11,202 nt of DNA from Methylococcaceae bacterium (GCA_030618325.1 JAUXDP010000083.1:1-11202), one strand, 5' to 3'; shown: positions 1 to 6,251, numbered from the stretch's first letter. Notes: a model not told the origin generated them from the sequence alone. Numbers and translations are program-made.

Positions 1-325
1 ATACTCGCTTAACCGAATGGGTGAAGCTAAGATTTTTTCAAAGCACTGTGAAACCAATTGCTTGCACTAGTGTCCGCGCCCAACTGATCTTTCTAGGTTA
101 ATAGACTCATTTTAATAAATAATTGAGCAAAATAACCTGCTACCTTTTTATATAAAATAAATGGGGCTATGCCATATGGAGTGGGTAATTTATAATTGAT
201 ACATTCTAAATAATATTTCTCATAGAGATAATGGCGGCTCAACTTTGACTTAACAGATATTGGAAGTTGGTAAATTAAAAAGCCGTAATTTATGTAACAA
301 TTCTCTACCTAATAGGGCATAACAA
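1..325. other. Left-edge region without a supportable gene
   Basis: This AT-rich stretch lies upstream of the plus-strand exported-protein gene. No reading frame here has both a credible start and a ribosome binding site. On the plus strand the frame starting at position 3 is open to a TAA at 99-101, and the frame starting at 2 is open to a TAG at 68-70; either could be the tail of a gene entering from the left, but neither peptide is recognisable. On the minus strand a stop-free stretch runs from 308 to 96, ending at a TAG at 93-95. Its only early start is a TTG at 242-240 with no visible Shine-Dalgarno sequence. I see no tRNA or rRNA. The region probably also holds the promoter of the gene at 326. 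Confidence 0.5.
245..276 (+). promoter_or_regulatory. Weak candidate promoter for the exported-protein gene
   Basis: TTGACT at 245-250 matches five of six bases of a sigma-70 -35 box. An extended -10-like TGGTAAATT follows at 268-276. The spacer to the TAAATT hexamer is 20 bp, which is long, and that hexamer matches the consensus at only four of six positions. Placement about 50 bp ahead of the start at 326 is suitable. AT-rich DNA produces such matches often, so this is a candidate only. Confidence 0.2.
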
Positions 326-760
326 TTGATTAATTACTTCTGTAGATTACCTCTTTTTATTATTTTAATGTTGCTATCTTTTTCCGTTTCATCAGCAATG
401 ACAAGCTGTAAAATTTCTTACAACCTAAAAGGCTGGTCTTTTTTTTACAAAGAATACATAGGAGCTGGACATATTAATTGCAAAAATGGTCAGAGTTCCA
501 ATGTAGTCATCGTGTCCAGAAGCGGTGGTATATCGATGGGTAAATCAGAAATTTACAAAGGTGAAGGAGTAATTAGCGCGGTCTATAGCATTAATGAAGT
601 TTTCGGTACGTATATAGGTTTAGACGTCCACGCTGGAGCGACTAAATCTGTTGAAGGGCGTGTCATGACTAAAGGTGAAATTTCACTCGCCTTATGGGGC
701 ATGGGTCGTGGATTTGATTTAGGGATTACGGTTGGAGCTTTTTCCATCCTACCAAAATAA
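326..760 (+). CDS. Small exported protein of unknown function
   Basis: The 144-residue product has a clear Sec signal peptide: an Arg at position 7, a hydrophobic core at about 8-20, and a probable cleavage site after Ala24 (VSSA). The mature protein, about 120 residues, is predicted to be periplasmic or secreted. It keeps two cysteines, C28 and C52, which could form a disulfide, and is rich in Gly and beta-prone segments (GGISMGKSEI, VFGTYIGLDVHAG, LALWGMGRGFDLGITVG). There are no further membrane segments and no catalytic motif I recognise. From memory the pattern GWS-FYK...GxGxIxC-NGQ with a C-terminal GRGxDLG resembles small exported proteins of unknown role in other Proteobacteria; I cannot name the family. 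I chose the TTG at 326 because AGGG at 314-317 lies 8 nt ahead and because the ATG at 368 would cut away the charged end of the signal peptide. The gene stands alone and converges on sdhE. Confidence 0.75.
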   Translation: MINYFCRLPLFIILMLLSFSVSSAMTSCKISYNLKGWSFFYKEYIGAGHINCKNGQSSNVVIVSRSGGISMGKSEIYKGEGVISAVYSINEVFGTYIGLDVHAGATKSVEGRVMTKGEISLALWGMGRGFDLGITVGAFSILPK

Positions 761-821
761 TTAATTCTAATGGCTTGTATTCAACAAAATACGAAATAAT
801 TGTTGTTCAAAATCTTTAATT

Positions 822-1073
822 CTAGGCCTGCCTTTTCCCAGATAAATTTCGGATTTTCTCAACTAAAGCAAATCGACTTTCTGACTTCGGTACGCGATTG
901 CTCATCAGATAGGGCATCAATTCCGTGTCTTCCAAATTTAACAGTTCTATGAATTCAGCCTGTTCATCCTTGTCCGCCTGGTTAAAGCAGGCTTCAAGAT
1001 ACCTTGTCAACAGAATATCCAGCTCCAACGTTCCTCGGCGGCACTGCCATTTTAACTTTGACAGTTCGCTCAT
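822..1073 (-). CDS. sdhE: SdhE, FAD assembly factor for succinate dehydrogenase (SDHAF2 family)
   Basis: The 83-residue product is the usual length for this family (YgfY/Sdh5/SDHAF2). It promotes covalent attachment of FAD to the flavoprotein subunit SdhA in the cytoplasm before complex II assembles. The hallmark RGxxE motif is present as RRGTLE (R13, G14, E17), preceded by the typical short N-terminal segment KLKWQCRRG. The C-terminal part fits the family's small helical bundle, with acidic residues around NLEDTELMPYL. The ATG lies only 3 bp after the sdhB stop and has no strong ribosome binding site of its own, so translation is probably coupled to sdhB. It is the last gene of the sdh operon. 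In many genomes sdhE sits away from the structural genes, so this direct linkage strengthens the call. Confidence 0.95.
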   Translation of the reverse strand: MSELSKLKWQCRRGTLELDILLTRYLEACFNQADKDEQAEFIELLNLEDTELMPYLMSNRVPKSESRFALVEKIRNLSGKRQA

Positions 1074-1076
1074 AAA

Positions 1077-1856
1077 TTATTGTCGTTGGATAAGCAGCTT
1101 TTTAGTTTCTGCGATAGCTTTTGCAGGATTTAATCCTTTCGGGCAGGTATCGGTACAATTCATAATGGTATGGCAACGATACAATTTGAATGGATCTTCC
1201 AATTCATCCAGGCGTTCTCCGGTATTTTCATCGCGGCTATCGACTAACCAGCGATAAGCTTGCAACAGGATGGCCGGACCTAAATAACGATCACTGTTCC
1301 ACCAATAACTGGGACAACTAGTTGAGCAACACGCGCACAATACACATTCATAAAGTCCATCCAGTTTGGCTCGATCTTCCTTACTTTGTAGACGTTCCCG
1401 ATCTGAAGGTGCAGGCGTTTGAGTTTCTATCCAAGGTTTGATTGATGCATACTGGGCGAAAAAATTCTCCATATCGACCACTAAATCTTTAATGACAGAC
1501 ATATGAGGTAACGGAAATATTTTGATAGTGCCCTCATAGTCTTTAATCGCCTTGATACAAGCCAAAGTATTTTTGCCATTAATAGTCATCGCACAAGAAC
1601 CACAAACACCTTCACGACAAGAACGCCGAAAAGAGACGGTCGAATCGATTTCGTTTTTTATTTTGAGTATGGCATCTAAGAGCATGGGGCCACAATCATC
1701 AAGGTCTACCTCATAGGCATCGATGCGCGGGTTTTTACCGGAATCGGGGTCCCAGCGGTAAACTTCAAATCGGCGAATATTGGTTGCACCTTTTGGAGCT
1801 TTGAAGGTTTTCCCTTCTGTTAGTACTGAATTTTTGGGTAATGTAAACTCAACCAT
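1077..1856 (-). CDS. sdhB: Succinate dehydrogenase iron-sulfur subunit SdhB
   Basis: This 259-residue subunit carries electrons from SdhA-bound FAD to the membrane quinone site of complex II through three iron-sulfur centres. The N-terminal ferredoxin domain shows the [2Fe-2S] ligands C80, C85, C88 and C100 within CREGVCGSC and NTLAC. The C-terminal domain has the [4Fe-4S] ligands C171, C174, C177 and C238 and the [3Fe-4S] ligands C181, C228 and C234, in CVLCACCSTSC and CHTIMNCTDTCPKG. The third [2Fe-2S] ligand is Cys, as in mitochondrial and alphaproteobacterial enzymes; E. coli SdhB has Asp there. An N-terminal extension of about 20 residues relative to E. coli points the same way. The ATG abuts the sdhA stop with no intervening base, which indicates tight coupling. 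All cluster ligands are present, so the protein should be functional. Confidence 0.98.
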   Translation of the reverse strand: MVEFTLPKNSVLTEGKTFKAPKGATNIRRFEVYRWDPDSGKNPRIDAYEVDLDDCGPMLLDAILKIKNEIDSTVSFRRSCREGVCGSCAMTINGKNTLACIKAIKDYEGTIKIFPLPHMSVIKDLVVDMENFFAQYASIKPWIETQTPAPSDRERLQSKEDRAKLDGLYECVLCACCSTSCPSYWWNSDRYLGPAILLQAYRWLVDSRDENTGERLDELEDPFKLYRCHTIMNCTDTCPKGLNPAKAIAETKKLLIQRQ

Positions 1857-3641
1857 TTAATAAACCCTCTCTTTAGGTGGAATCACTTCAACCTCATCTG
1901 TCAACGTGTACATATGCACTGGCCGATATTGAAATTTAACCTTGTCATTTTGCAAGCTAACTAAAGTATGCTTCATCCAGTTCTCATCATCACGTTTGGG
2001 GAAATCTTCCCGCGCATGACCACCACGACTTTCGGTACGATGGCCTGCGGAGGAAATGGTAACCTGCGCCTGGCTAAGCAAGTTATCAAGCTCCAGCGTT
2101 TCTACCAGGTCGGTATTCCAGATCATGGATTTATCGGAGACATGAACATCCGCAAATGATTTCCTGACATCTTCCATAGCCTTGATTCCTTCTTTCAACG
2201 TATCGCCGGTTCTGAAAACTGCGGCTTTGGTTTGCATGACTTTTTGCATATCTAAACGAATTTCTGCTGTTTTTCGACTACCATTGGCATTACGAATGTG
2301 ATCAAAACGGGCAATCGCCTTATCACAAGCATTTTCAGGCAGAGGTTTCTGTGCTGAACCAGACTTGATGATTTCGGCACAGCGAATAGCGGCAGAACGA
2401 CCAAAAACGATCAAATCCAGCAATGAGTTAGAACCCAAGCGATTGGCACCGTGCACAGAAACACAAGCAGTTTCCCCGATAGCCATTAATCCGGGAACAA
2501 CTTTATCAGGGTCTTTGCCTTTCAAAGTCACGACTTCACCACGGTAATTAGTCGGAACCCCTCCCATGTTGTAATGTACGGTAGGTAAAACCGGTATCGG
2601 CTCTTTGGTCACATCAACCCCGGCAAAAATCCTGGACGTTTCGGCTATCCCCGGTAATCGTTCATGAATAATGGCAGGGTCAAGATGTTCGATATGTAAA
2701 TACACATGATCTTTATTTGGACCAACACCGCGACCTTCATTTATCTCAATAGTCATTGCGCGACTGACTACATCTCTGGAAGCTAAATCTTTTGCAGAAG
2801 GTGCATAACGTTCCATAAAACGTTCGCCTTCGGAATTAGTTAGATAACCACCCTCGCCTCTCACTCCTTCGGTGATCAAACAGCCAGAACCATAAATGCC
2901 AGTGGGATGAAATTGAACAAACTCCATATCCTGCAATGGTAAACCTGCTCGTAACACCATCGCATTACCATCGCCAGTAACGGTATGTGCAGAAGTACAA
3001 GAAAAATAACTACGGCCATAACCACCAGTGGCTAACACTGTCATGTGCGCTTTAAATAAATGTAATGTACCATCATCAAGACACCATGCCAAAACCCCGC
3101 GGCATTCGTCACCATCCATAATTAAATCCAGAGCAATGTATTCAACATAAAACTCGGCATCATGCTTTAAGGATTGCTGATACAAGGTATGCAAAATCGC
3201 ATGACCCGTAACATCAGCAGCAGCACAGGTTCGTTGCGCCTGATCTTTACCGTAATGGGTGGACATACCGCCAAATGCGCGCTGATAGATTTTACCTTCC
3301 GGAGTTCTGGAAAAAGGCACACCGTAATGTTCCAGTTCTATGATGGCAGGGATGGCTTCGCGGCACATGTACTCAATCGCATCTTGATCACCCAGCCAGT
3401 CAGAACCTTTCACGGTGTCGTACATATGAAAGCGCCAGTCATCTTCTCCCATATTACCTAGCGCAGCACTAATGCCACCTTGTGCTGCCACGGTATGACT
3501 ACGGGTAGGAAATACTTTGGTAATACAGGCAGTTTTCAGGCCTTTTTCCACCATACCAAAAGTTGCTCGCAAACCGGCACCACCTGCACCCACAACAACA
3601 ACATCATGCGTATGTTCAATAATTTTATATTCTGAATCCAT
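1857..3641 (-). CDS. sdhA: Succinate dehydrogenase flavoprotein subunit SdhA
   Basis: This catalytic subunit oxidises succinate to fumarate with covalently bound FAD on the cytoplasmic face of complex II (EC 1.3.5.1). Its 594 residues are typical. An N-terminal Rossmann motif GAGGAGLR (about 18-25) is followed by RSHTVAAQGG, where H49 is the expected covalent FAD attachment residue. By alignment with known enzymes the dicarboxylate-site residues are H245 (QFHPTG), T257 (LITEGVRGEGG), the proton-relay R289 (ASRD), H356 (TVHYNMGG) and R401 (ANRLGSNSLLD). The wording of many blocks, such as RTCAAADVTGHAILHTLYQQ, is close to the mitochondrial type. The start is supported by AGG about 8 nt upstream, inside the end of sdhD. 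The gene starts 3 bp after sdhD and touches sdhB. Flavinylation is expected to need SdhE and probably the SDHAF4-like protein of the same cluster. Confidence 0.98.
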   Translation of the reverse strand: MDSEYKIIEHTHDVVVVGAGGAGLRATFGMVEKGLKTACITKVFPTRSHTVAAQGGISAALGNMGEDDWRFHMYDTVKGSDWLGDQDAIEYMCREAIPAIIELEHYGVPFSRTPEGKIYQRAFGGMSTHYGKDQAQRTCAAADVTGHAILHTLYQQSLKHDAEFYVEYIALDLIMDGDECRGVLAWCLDDGTLHLFKAHMTVLATGGYGRSYFSCTSAHTVTGDGNAMVLRAGLPLQDMEFVQFHPTGIYGSGCLITEGVRGEGGYLTNSEGERFMERYAPSAKDLASRDVVSRAMTIEINEGRGVGPNKDHVYLHIEHLDPAIIHERLPGIAETSRIFAGVDVTKEPIPVLPTVHYNMGGVPTNYRGEVVTLKGKDPDKVVPGLMAIGETACVSVHGANRLGSNSLLDLIVFGRSAAIRCAEIIKSGSAQKPLPENACDKAIARFDHIRNANGSRKTAEIRLDMQKVMQTKAAVFRTGDTLKEGIKAMEDVRKSFADVHVSDKSMIWNTDLVETLELDNLLSQAQVTISSAGHRTESRGGHAREDFPKRDDENWMKHTLVSLQNDKVKFQYRPVHMYTLTDEVEVIPPKERVY

Positions 3642-3644
3642 TAA

Positions 3645-4025
3645 TTAACCTGCAACTATAATACGGAATACGGCAATCAACGCTGCCAACCCCAGAAAAA
3701 CGAAACCAAGATTTGCCCCCCAGATAGCGACAATTTTCCACCATTCTGAAGAAACGTAATCTTCAATCACCACTTGTAAGCCTAATGCCGCATGATAAAA
3801 AACCGCCAAAATCCAGAACACGATACACGCGGCATTAAAAGGTGATGCCAACCAAGCTACCGTTTCCTGGTAAGGCGCATTAAAACTTAAATCGAGCAAC
3901 ACTATTAACCAGAATGTTAAAGGAATTAAAGCAACGGCGGTCACTCTTTGCAGCCACCAGTGATGAGAACCAGCTTTTGCAGAGCCAAGCCCGCGTACTC
4001 TGGCTAAGGGGGGTCTAAAATCCAT
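3645..4025 (-). CDS. sdhD: Succinate dehydrogenase membrane anchor subunit SdhD
   Basis: This 126-residue hydrophobic subunit forms, with SdhC, the membrane anchor of complex II that binds heme b and ubiquinone. Three membrane segments are visible at about 28-46, 64-86 and 98-122. The segment FYHAALGLQVVIEDYV contains H78, equivalent to the heme-ligand His of E. coli SdhD, and the D89-Y90 pair whose Tyr lines the quinone site. The N-terminal stretch ARVRGLGSAKAGSHHWW matches the conserved RGLGSAK.G..HWW..R pattern of this anchor type. The start is preceded by a purine-rich GTAGAGAG in the 10-bp gap after sdhC. It follows sdhC and precedes sdhA in the classical C-D-A-B order. Confidence 0.95.
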   Translation of the reverse strand: MDFRPPLARVRGLGSAKAGSHHWWLQRVTAVALIPLTFWLIVLLDLSFNAPYQETVAWLASPFNAACIVFWILAVFYHAALGLQVVIEDYVSSEWWKIVAIWGANLGFVFLGLAALIAVFRIIVAG

Positions 4026-4035
4026 AACTCTCTAC

Positions 4036-4407
4036 CTAAATAAAAATAAATGTAAGAACTGTCAATGTAAGCGAAGCAATCAACTCATAAATTGCATATT
4101 GATCCATAGTTTCCAGATCAAAACTTTTTCCAACATCCCATATTAAATGCCGAATCCCGTGGCAAAAATGAAAAAATAGCGCGTAAATAAAACCCCAATA
4201 AACCAATCTTACCAACCAGCCATCCAAAAACCCTTGAATATCATTATAAGCTTGCTCACCCCCAGCAATTGCAGAAACAATACAAACGAATAAAATCAAG
4301 CCAAAACACAGCATGACTCCAGTCATTCGATGGGTAATGGAGATGATGCCAGTCAGAGGCAGCTTATAAACTTGAAGATGAGGGGAAAGTGGTCTGCTAT
4401 TGTTCAT
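4036..4407 (-). CDS. sdhC: Succinate dehydrogenase cytochrome b556 subunit SdhC
   Basis: This is the 123-residue large anchor subunit of complex II. The N-terminus RPLSPHLQVYKLPLTGIISI and the following THRMTG are the family signature; S23 and R27 correspond to the quinone-site Ser and Arg of E. coli SdhC. FFHFCHGIRHLIWDVG carries H80, the expected axial heme b ligand, and H87 of the conserved RHL motif. Three membrane segments are apparent at about 24-47, 64-86 and 104-123. The ATG has only a weak ribosome binding site. It is separated from the upstream SDHAF4-like gene by about 90 bp that contain a degenerate inverted repeat, so it may be read from the upstream promoter or from one inside that gap. 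Confidence 0.96.
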   Translation of the reverse strand: MNNSRPLSPHLQVYKLPLTGIISITHRMTGVMLCFGLILFVCIVSAIAGGEQAYNDIQGFLDGWLVRLVYWGFIYALFFHFCHGIRHLIWDVGKSFDLETMDQYAIYELIASLTLTVLTFIFI

Positions 4408-4432
4408 TTTAATTCTGTTTCATTAATAATAA

Positions 4433-4490
4433 TTTCACCACGAAGAACAAGAGGTTTTAATCTCTTTTCCTTCGTGTCCTTAGTGGTAAA
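4433..4490. repeat. Degenerate inverted repeat with CACGAAG-type units
   Basis: The left part reads TTCACCACGAAGAACAAGAG (4434-4453). The right part, read on the other strand from 4490, begins TTTACCACTAAGGACACG and continues AAGGAAAAGAG, so the two halves are imperfect inverted copies around a loop near 4454-4461. Paired blocks are AAGAG/CTCTT and CGAAG/CTTCG. From memory, dispersed repeats built on CCACGAAGGACACGAAG occur in several gammaproteobacterial genomes; this may be one. It lies in the transcribed direction between the SDHAF4-like gene and sdhC. No T-run follows, so it does not look like an intrinsic terminator. Confidence 0.55.
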
Positions 4491-4498
4491 TAAAAACG

Positions 4499-4666
4499 TT
4501 AAAAATCTACACATCGGCCATTTTTTTCCCAATCGTCATAACGGGTTGGCTCAGGGCCCTTTCTCCCACCAATTTCTTTTACCTCTTTTTGGGGTTTTTC
4601 GGAGTCCGGAAATGATAAATTAGGATCCGGTTGTTTGTTTGAATCTTTTTGTGTTTGTTTATTCAT
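4499..4666 (-). CDS. SDHAF4-like succinate dehydrogenase assembly factor (DUF1674)
   Basis: This small hydrophilic protein (55 residues from the ATG) ends in the signature EIGGRKGPEPTRYDDWEKNG followed by RCVDF. That is the conserved C-terminal block of the DUF1674/SDHAF4 family, where the usual form is GGrkGPEPTRyGDWE.kGr..DF. In yeast and animals SDHAF4 (Sdh8) binds flavinylated SdhA and helps it join SdhB; bacterial members are presumed to act likewise. The N-terminal half is Lys/Gln/Asp-rich and probably disordered. I prefer the ATG at 4666; a GTG five codons upstream (4681) would give 60 residues, and neither has a clear ribosome binding site. It sits about 90 bp ahead of sdhC on the same strand, which strongly supports the role. 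Confidence 0.85.
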   Translation of the reverse strand: MNKQTQKDSNKQPDPNLSFPDSEKPQKEVKEIGGRKGPEPTRYDDWEKNGRCVDF

Positions 4667-4682
4667 AATTGCGGACTGCACG

Positions 4683-4708
4683 ATTTGGTTCGCGAAAGAA
4701 GACCAAAT
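4683..4708. promoter_or_regulatory. Inverted repeat upstream of the sdh assembly-factor gene
   Basis: ATTTGG at 4683-4688 and CCAAAT at 4703-4708 form a 6-bp inverted repeat with a 14-bp spacer. It lies between the candidate -10 box at 4725-4730 and the start of the SDHAF4-like gene. It could be an operator half-site pair or a weak leader hairpin. Six base pairs are near chance level. Confidence 0.2.
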
Positions 4709-4724
4709 AACGTTGTTGGGTTCT

Positions 4725-4730
4725 ATTATA
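4725..4730 (-). promoter_or_regulatory. Candidate -10 box for the sdh operon
   Basis: Read on the minus strand this is a perfect TATAAT, about 60 bp before the SDHAF4-like start at 4666. Transcription would begin near 4718. The sequence at -35 (around 4747-4753) is AT-rich with no good TTGACA match, so an activator may be needed or the site may be fortuitous. The position, just ahead of the first gene of the complex II cluster and behind the P450 gene, is what one would expect for the operon promoter. Confidence 0.35.
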
Positions 4731-4772
4731 AGCCTAAAAGAAATAAGGTATTTATCTATTTTAAACTAATTA

Positions 4773-4886
4773 CTAATAAAGAGTATTCCTGAATTCAAGC
4801 AACCGTGTTGCGGTATGCTCATATTCAAACGCCGCAACTCTTTCAACATAACGTATTTCGGTAAATCTTCGTCCAAGAAAATTAAT
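4773..4886 (-). pseudogene. Possible C-terminal remnant of an amidase-signature enzyme
   Basis: Directly after the P450 stop codon (4889-4887), and in the same frame, 37 codons stay open to a TAG at 4775-4773. The peptide contains INFLGRRFTE and, further on, ERVAAFEYEHTATR. This fits, without gaps, the C-terminal pattern of amidase-signature enzymes (GatA-like), IQ-[LF]-[VL]-G-R-x-F-x-E...A-x-A-[FY]-E, from the first Ile through the closing FE. There is no start codon and no upstream amidase sequence; the catalytic Ser-cisSer-Lys region is absent, so this could only be a decayed tail. The match is by eye over a short segment and could be chance. Confidence 0.35.
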
Positions 4887-6251
4887 TTAATCGAATGCTT
4901 TTTTAGTAAACTTCAAACGCTTGACTGTTAATGGTATGCCATTTTTTGATTTTAATGTCATGTGAGTGATTGGGTCTATATTTACGCCGGGCTTCAGTTT
5001 AAATTCAAAAGTTACTACAAACAAAGCAATAATTGTTGTTATTTCCATTCGAGCCAGATGCATTCCAAGGCACAAACGTTTACCCCCTCCGTAAGGATAA
5101 AATGAGTATCCCTTATTTTTTCTTTCAATAAATCTCTCTGGTCGATATTCGGATGGATTGTCCCAAAGGTCAGGATGTCGATGAGTTACATACATGGAGA
5201 GTATGAGTAATGCCTTTTCTTTCAGTTTATACTGACCTAATTGAGTGTCTTTTTCAACATCACGAGAAATTACATATGCTGCCGGAGCTAACCGCATGGC
5301 CTCATCAATCGCAGCATTAAGAAAAACAAAATCGTCTAAATCCTCATGAGTAATTTTCTCAAGGCTAGGCCAGCACCCCAAAACCTCTTTTCTTGCTCTT
5401 TCTTGATAATTTGGGTGTTTAGCTAAATAATATAAGACCCATAAAATAGTACTGACAGTCGTATCTTGCCCAGCAAAATAAAGAGTGAACAATTGATCCC
5501 TAAGTTCTTTTGCGGTCATAAATTCTGCGAATAAGGGTAAAAGCCCACCTTGTTTATCATCTGTTTGACTACTAGATAACTTTCTAATGCTGGTGTCTAT
5601 TGTTTTTAATGCTTTTTTATATTTCAAATTGCCGGGTGTCGGTAATTTGTTTAACAATCCATTAAATATAAATGACTTGAGGCCATGGCTGGCTAATTGT
5701 TCGCTTACAGAATCAATGGCACTAATGGCTTTTTTTGATTCCTCATTTTCCAGACCAACGCCAAATAAAATGCTACTCATAATACTCTGCATTAAAGGTT
5801 GCATTAAATCTTCGGCATTTAGCTCATTTATTTGACCGTCAATAGCTTGAATATGGCTTAAGGATTCTTCTACAACTAACGAAAACCAGTCTGTTACTTT
5901 AGATTTTTTAAAAAAAGGCTGTAATTGTTTTCTTTGTAATTCCCAATCTTCCCCATAACTATTGAACAACCCATTGCCAAAAAAAGGATAAAAGGTTTCA
6001 GAGAATCTTTTTTTTGAGTATACCCCTGTCCGTTCTTCTTTAAATACTTGCGCAATATCGTCAGGATGACTGACTAAGTAATTAGTAAAGCCAAGCAATT
6101 TATATTGTGCAATATCTCCATATTTCTCACGAATAGACTTTAAAAATTTTAATGTATTCCAACCCACAAAGGGAAACGAATTAACTATCGGTAATCCTAG
6201 AGGTCCGTCAGGTTCACGAAGATTATTGAAAGGGCATTTGTTTTCACTCAT
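4887..6251 (-). CDS. Cytochrome P450 monooxygenase
   Basis: This 454-residue heme-thiolate oxygenase has all the expected landmarks in order: a Pro-rich N-terminus (GPLGLPIVNSFP), the helix C WxxxR motif (W103, R107), the helix I oxygen-activation motif AGQDTT (260-265), the ExxR pair E317/R320, YRPERF (369-374), and the heme loop YGGGKRLCLG with proximal ligand C394. The usual Phe seven residues before that Cys is Tyr. There is no N-terminal membrane anchor, so the enzyme is probably soluble. Motif style recalls bacterial CYP110/CYP4-like enzymes that hydroxylate fatty acids or terpenoids, but the substrate cannot be told. No ferredoxin or reductase is adjacent. Parts of the gene are clearly AT-richer than sdh and acnB, consistent with acquisition. 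It lies 102 bp after zapE; its ATG has only a weak GAGA-type ribosome binding site. Confidence 0.96.
   Translation of the reverse strand: MSENKCPFNNLREPDGPLGLPIVNSFPFVGWNTLKFLKSIREKYGDIAQYKLLGFTNYLVSHPDDIAQVFKEERTGVYSKKRFSETFYPFFGNGLFNSYGEDWELQRKQLQPFFKKSKVTDWFSLVVEESLSHIQAIDGQINELNAEDLMQPLMQSIMSSILFGVGLENEESKKAISAIDSVSEQLASHGLKSFIFNGLLNKLPTPGNLKYKKALKTIDTSIRKLSSSQTDDKQGGLLPLFAEFMTAKELRDQLFTLYFAGQDTTVSTILWVLYYLAKHPNYQERARKEVLGCWPSLEKITHEDLDDFVFLNAAIDEAMRLAPAAYVISRDVEKDTQLGQYKLKEKALLILSMYVTHRHPDLWDNPSEYRPERFIERKNKGYSFYPYGGGKRLCLGMHLARMEITTIIALFVVTFEFKLKPGVNIDPITHMTLKSKNGIPLTVKRLKFTKKAFD

Noticed and set aside
1..101. Short open frames entering from the left edge on the plus strand
   Set aside because: They give about 22 and 32 codons with unrecognisable peptides, too little to call a partial gene.
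782..805. CAACAA / TTGTTG inverted repeat between the convergent exported-protein gene and sdhE, considered as a shared terminator
   Set aside because: The stem is only 6 bp and AT-rich with a 12-bp loop, and no clean T-run follows on either strand.
925..1257. Plus-strand open frame of 110 codons across sdhE and sdhB
   Set aside because: It is antisense to two genes with complete motifs, and its translation has no recognisable features.
3174..3461. Plus-strand open frame of 95 codons inside sdhA
   Set aside because: Antisense to conserved flavoprotein sequence; no supporting start or homology pattern.
4330..4623. Plus-strand open frame of 97 codons across sdhC, the repeat and the SDHAF4-like gene
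   Set aside because: It reads through an inverted repeat and is antisense to two recognisable genes.
4667..4681. GTG start at 4681 for the SDHAF4-like gene
   Set aside because: It has no Shine-Dalgarno sequence and adds five residues outside the conserved block; the ATG at 4666 is simpler, though not proven.
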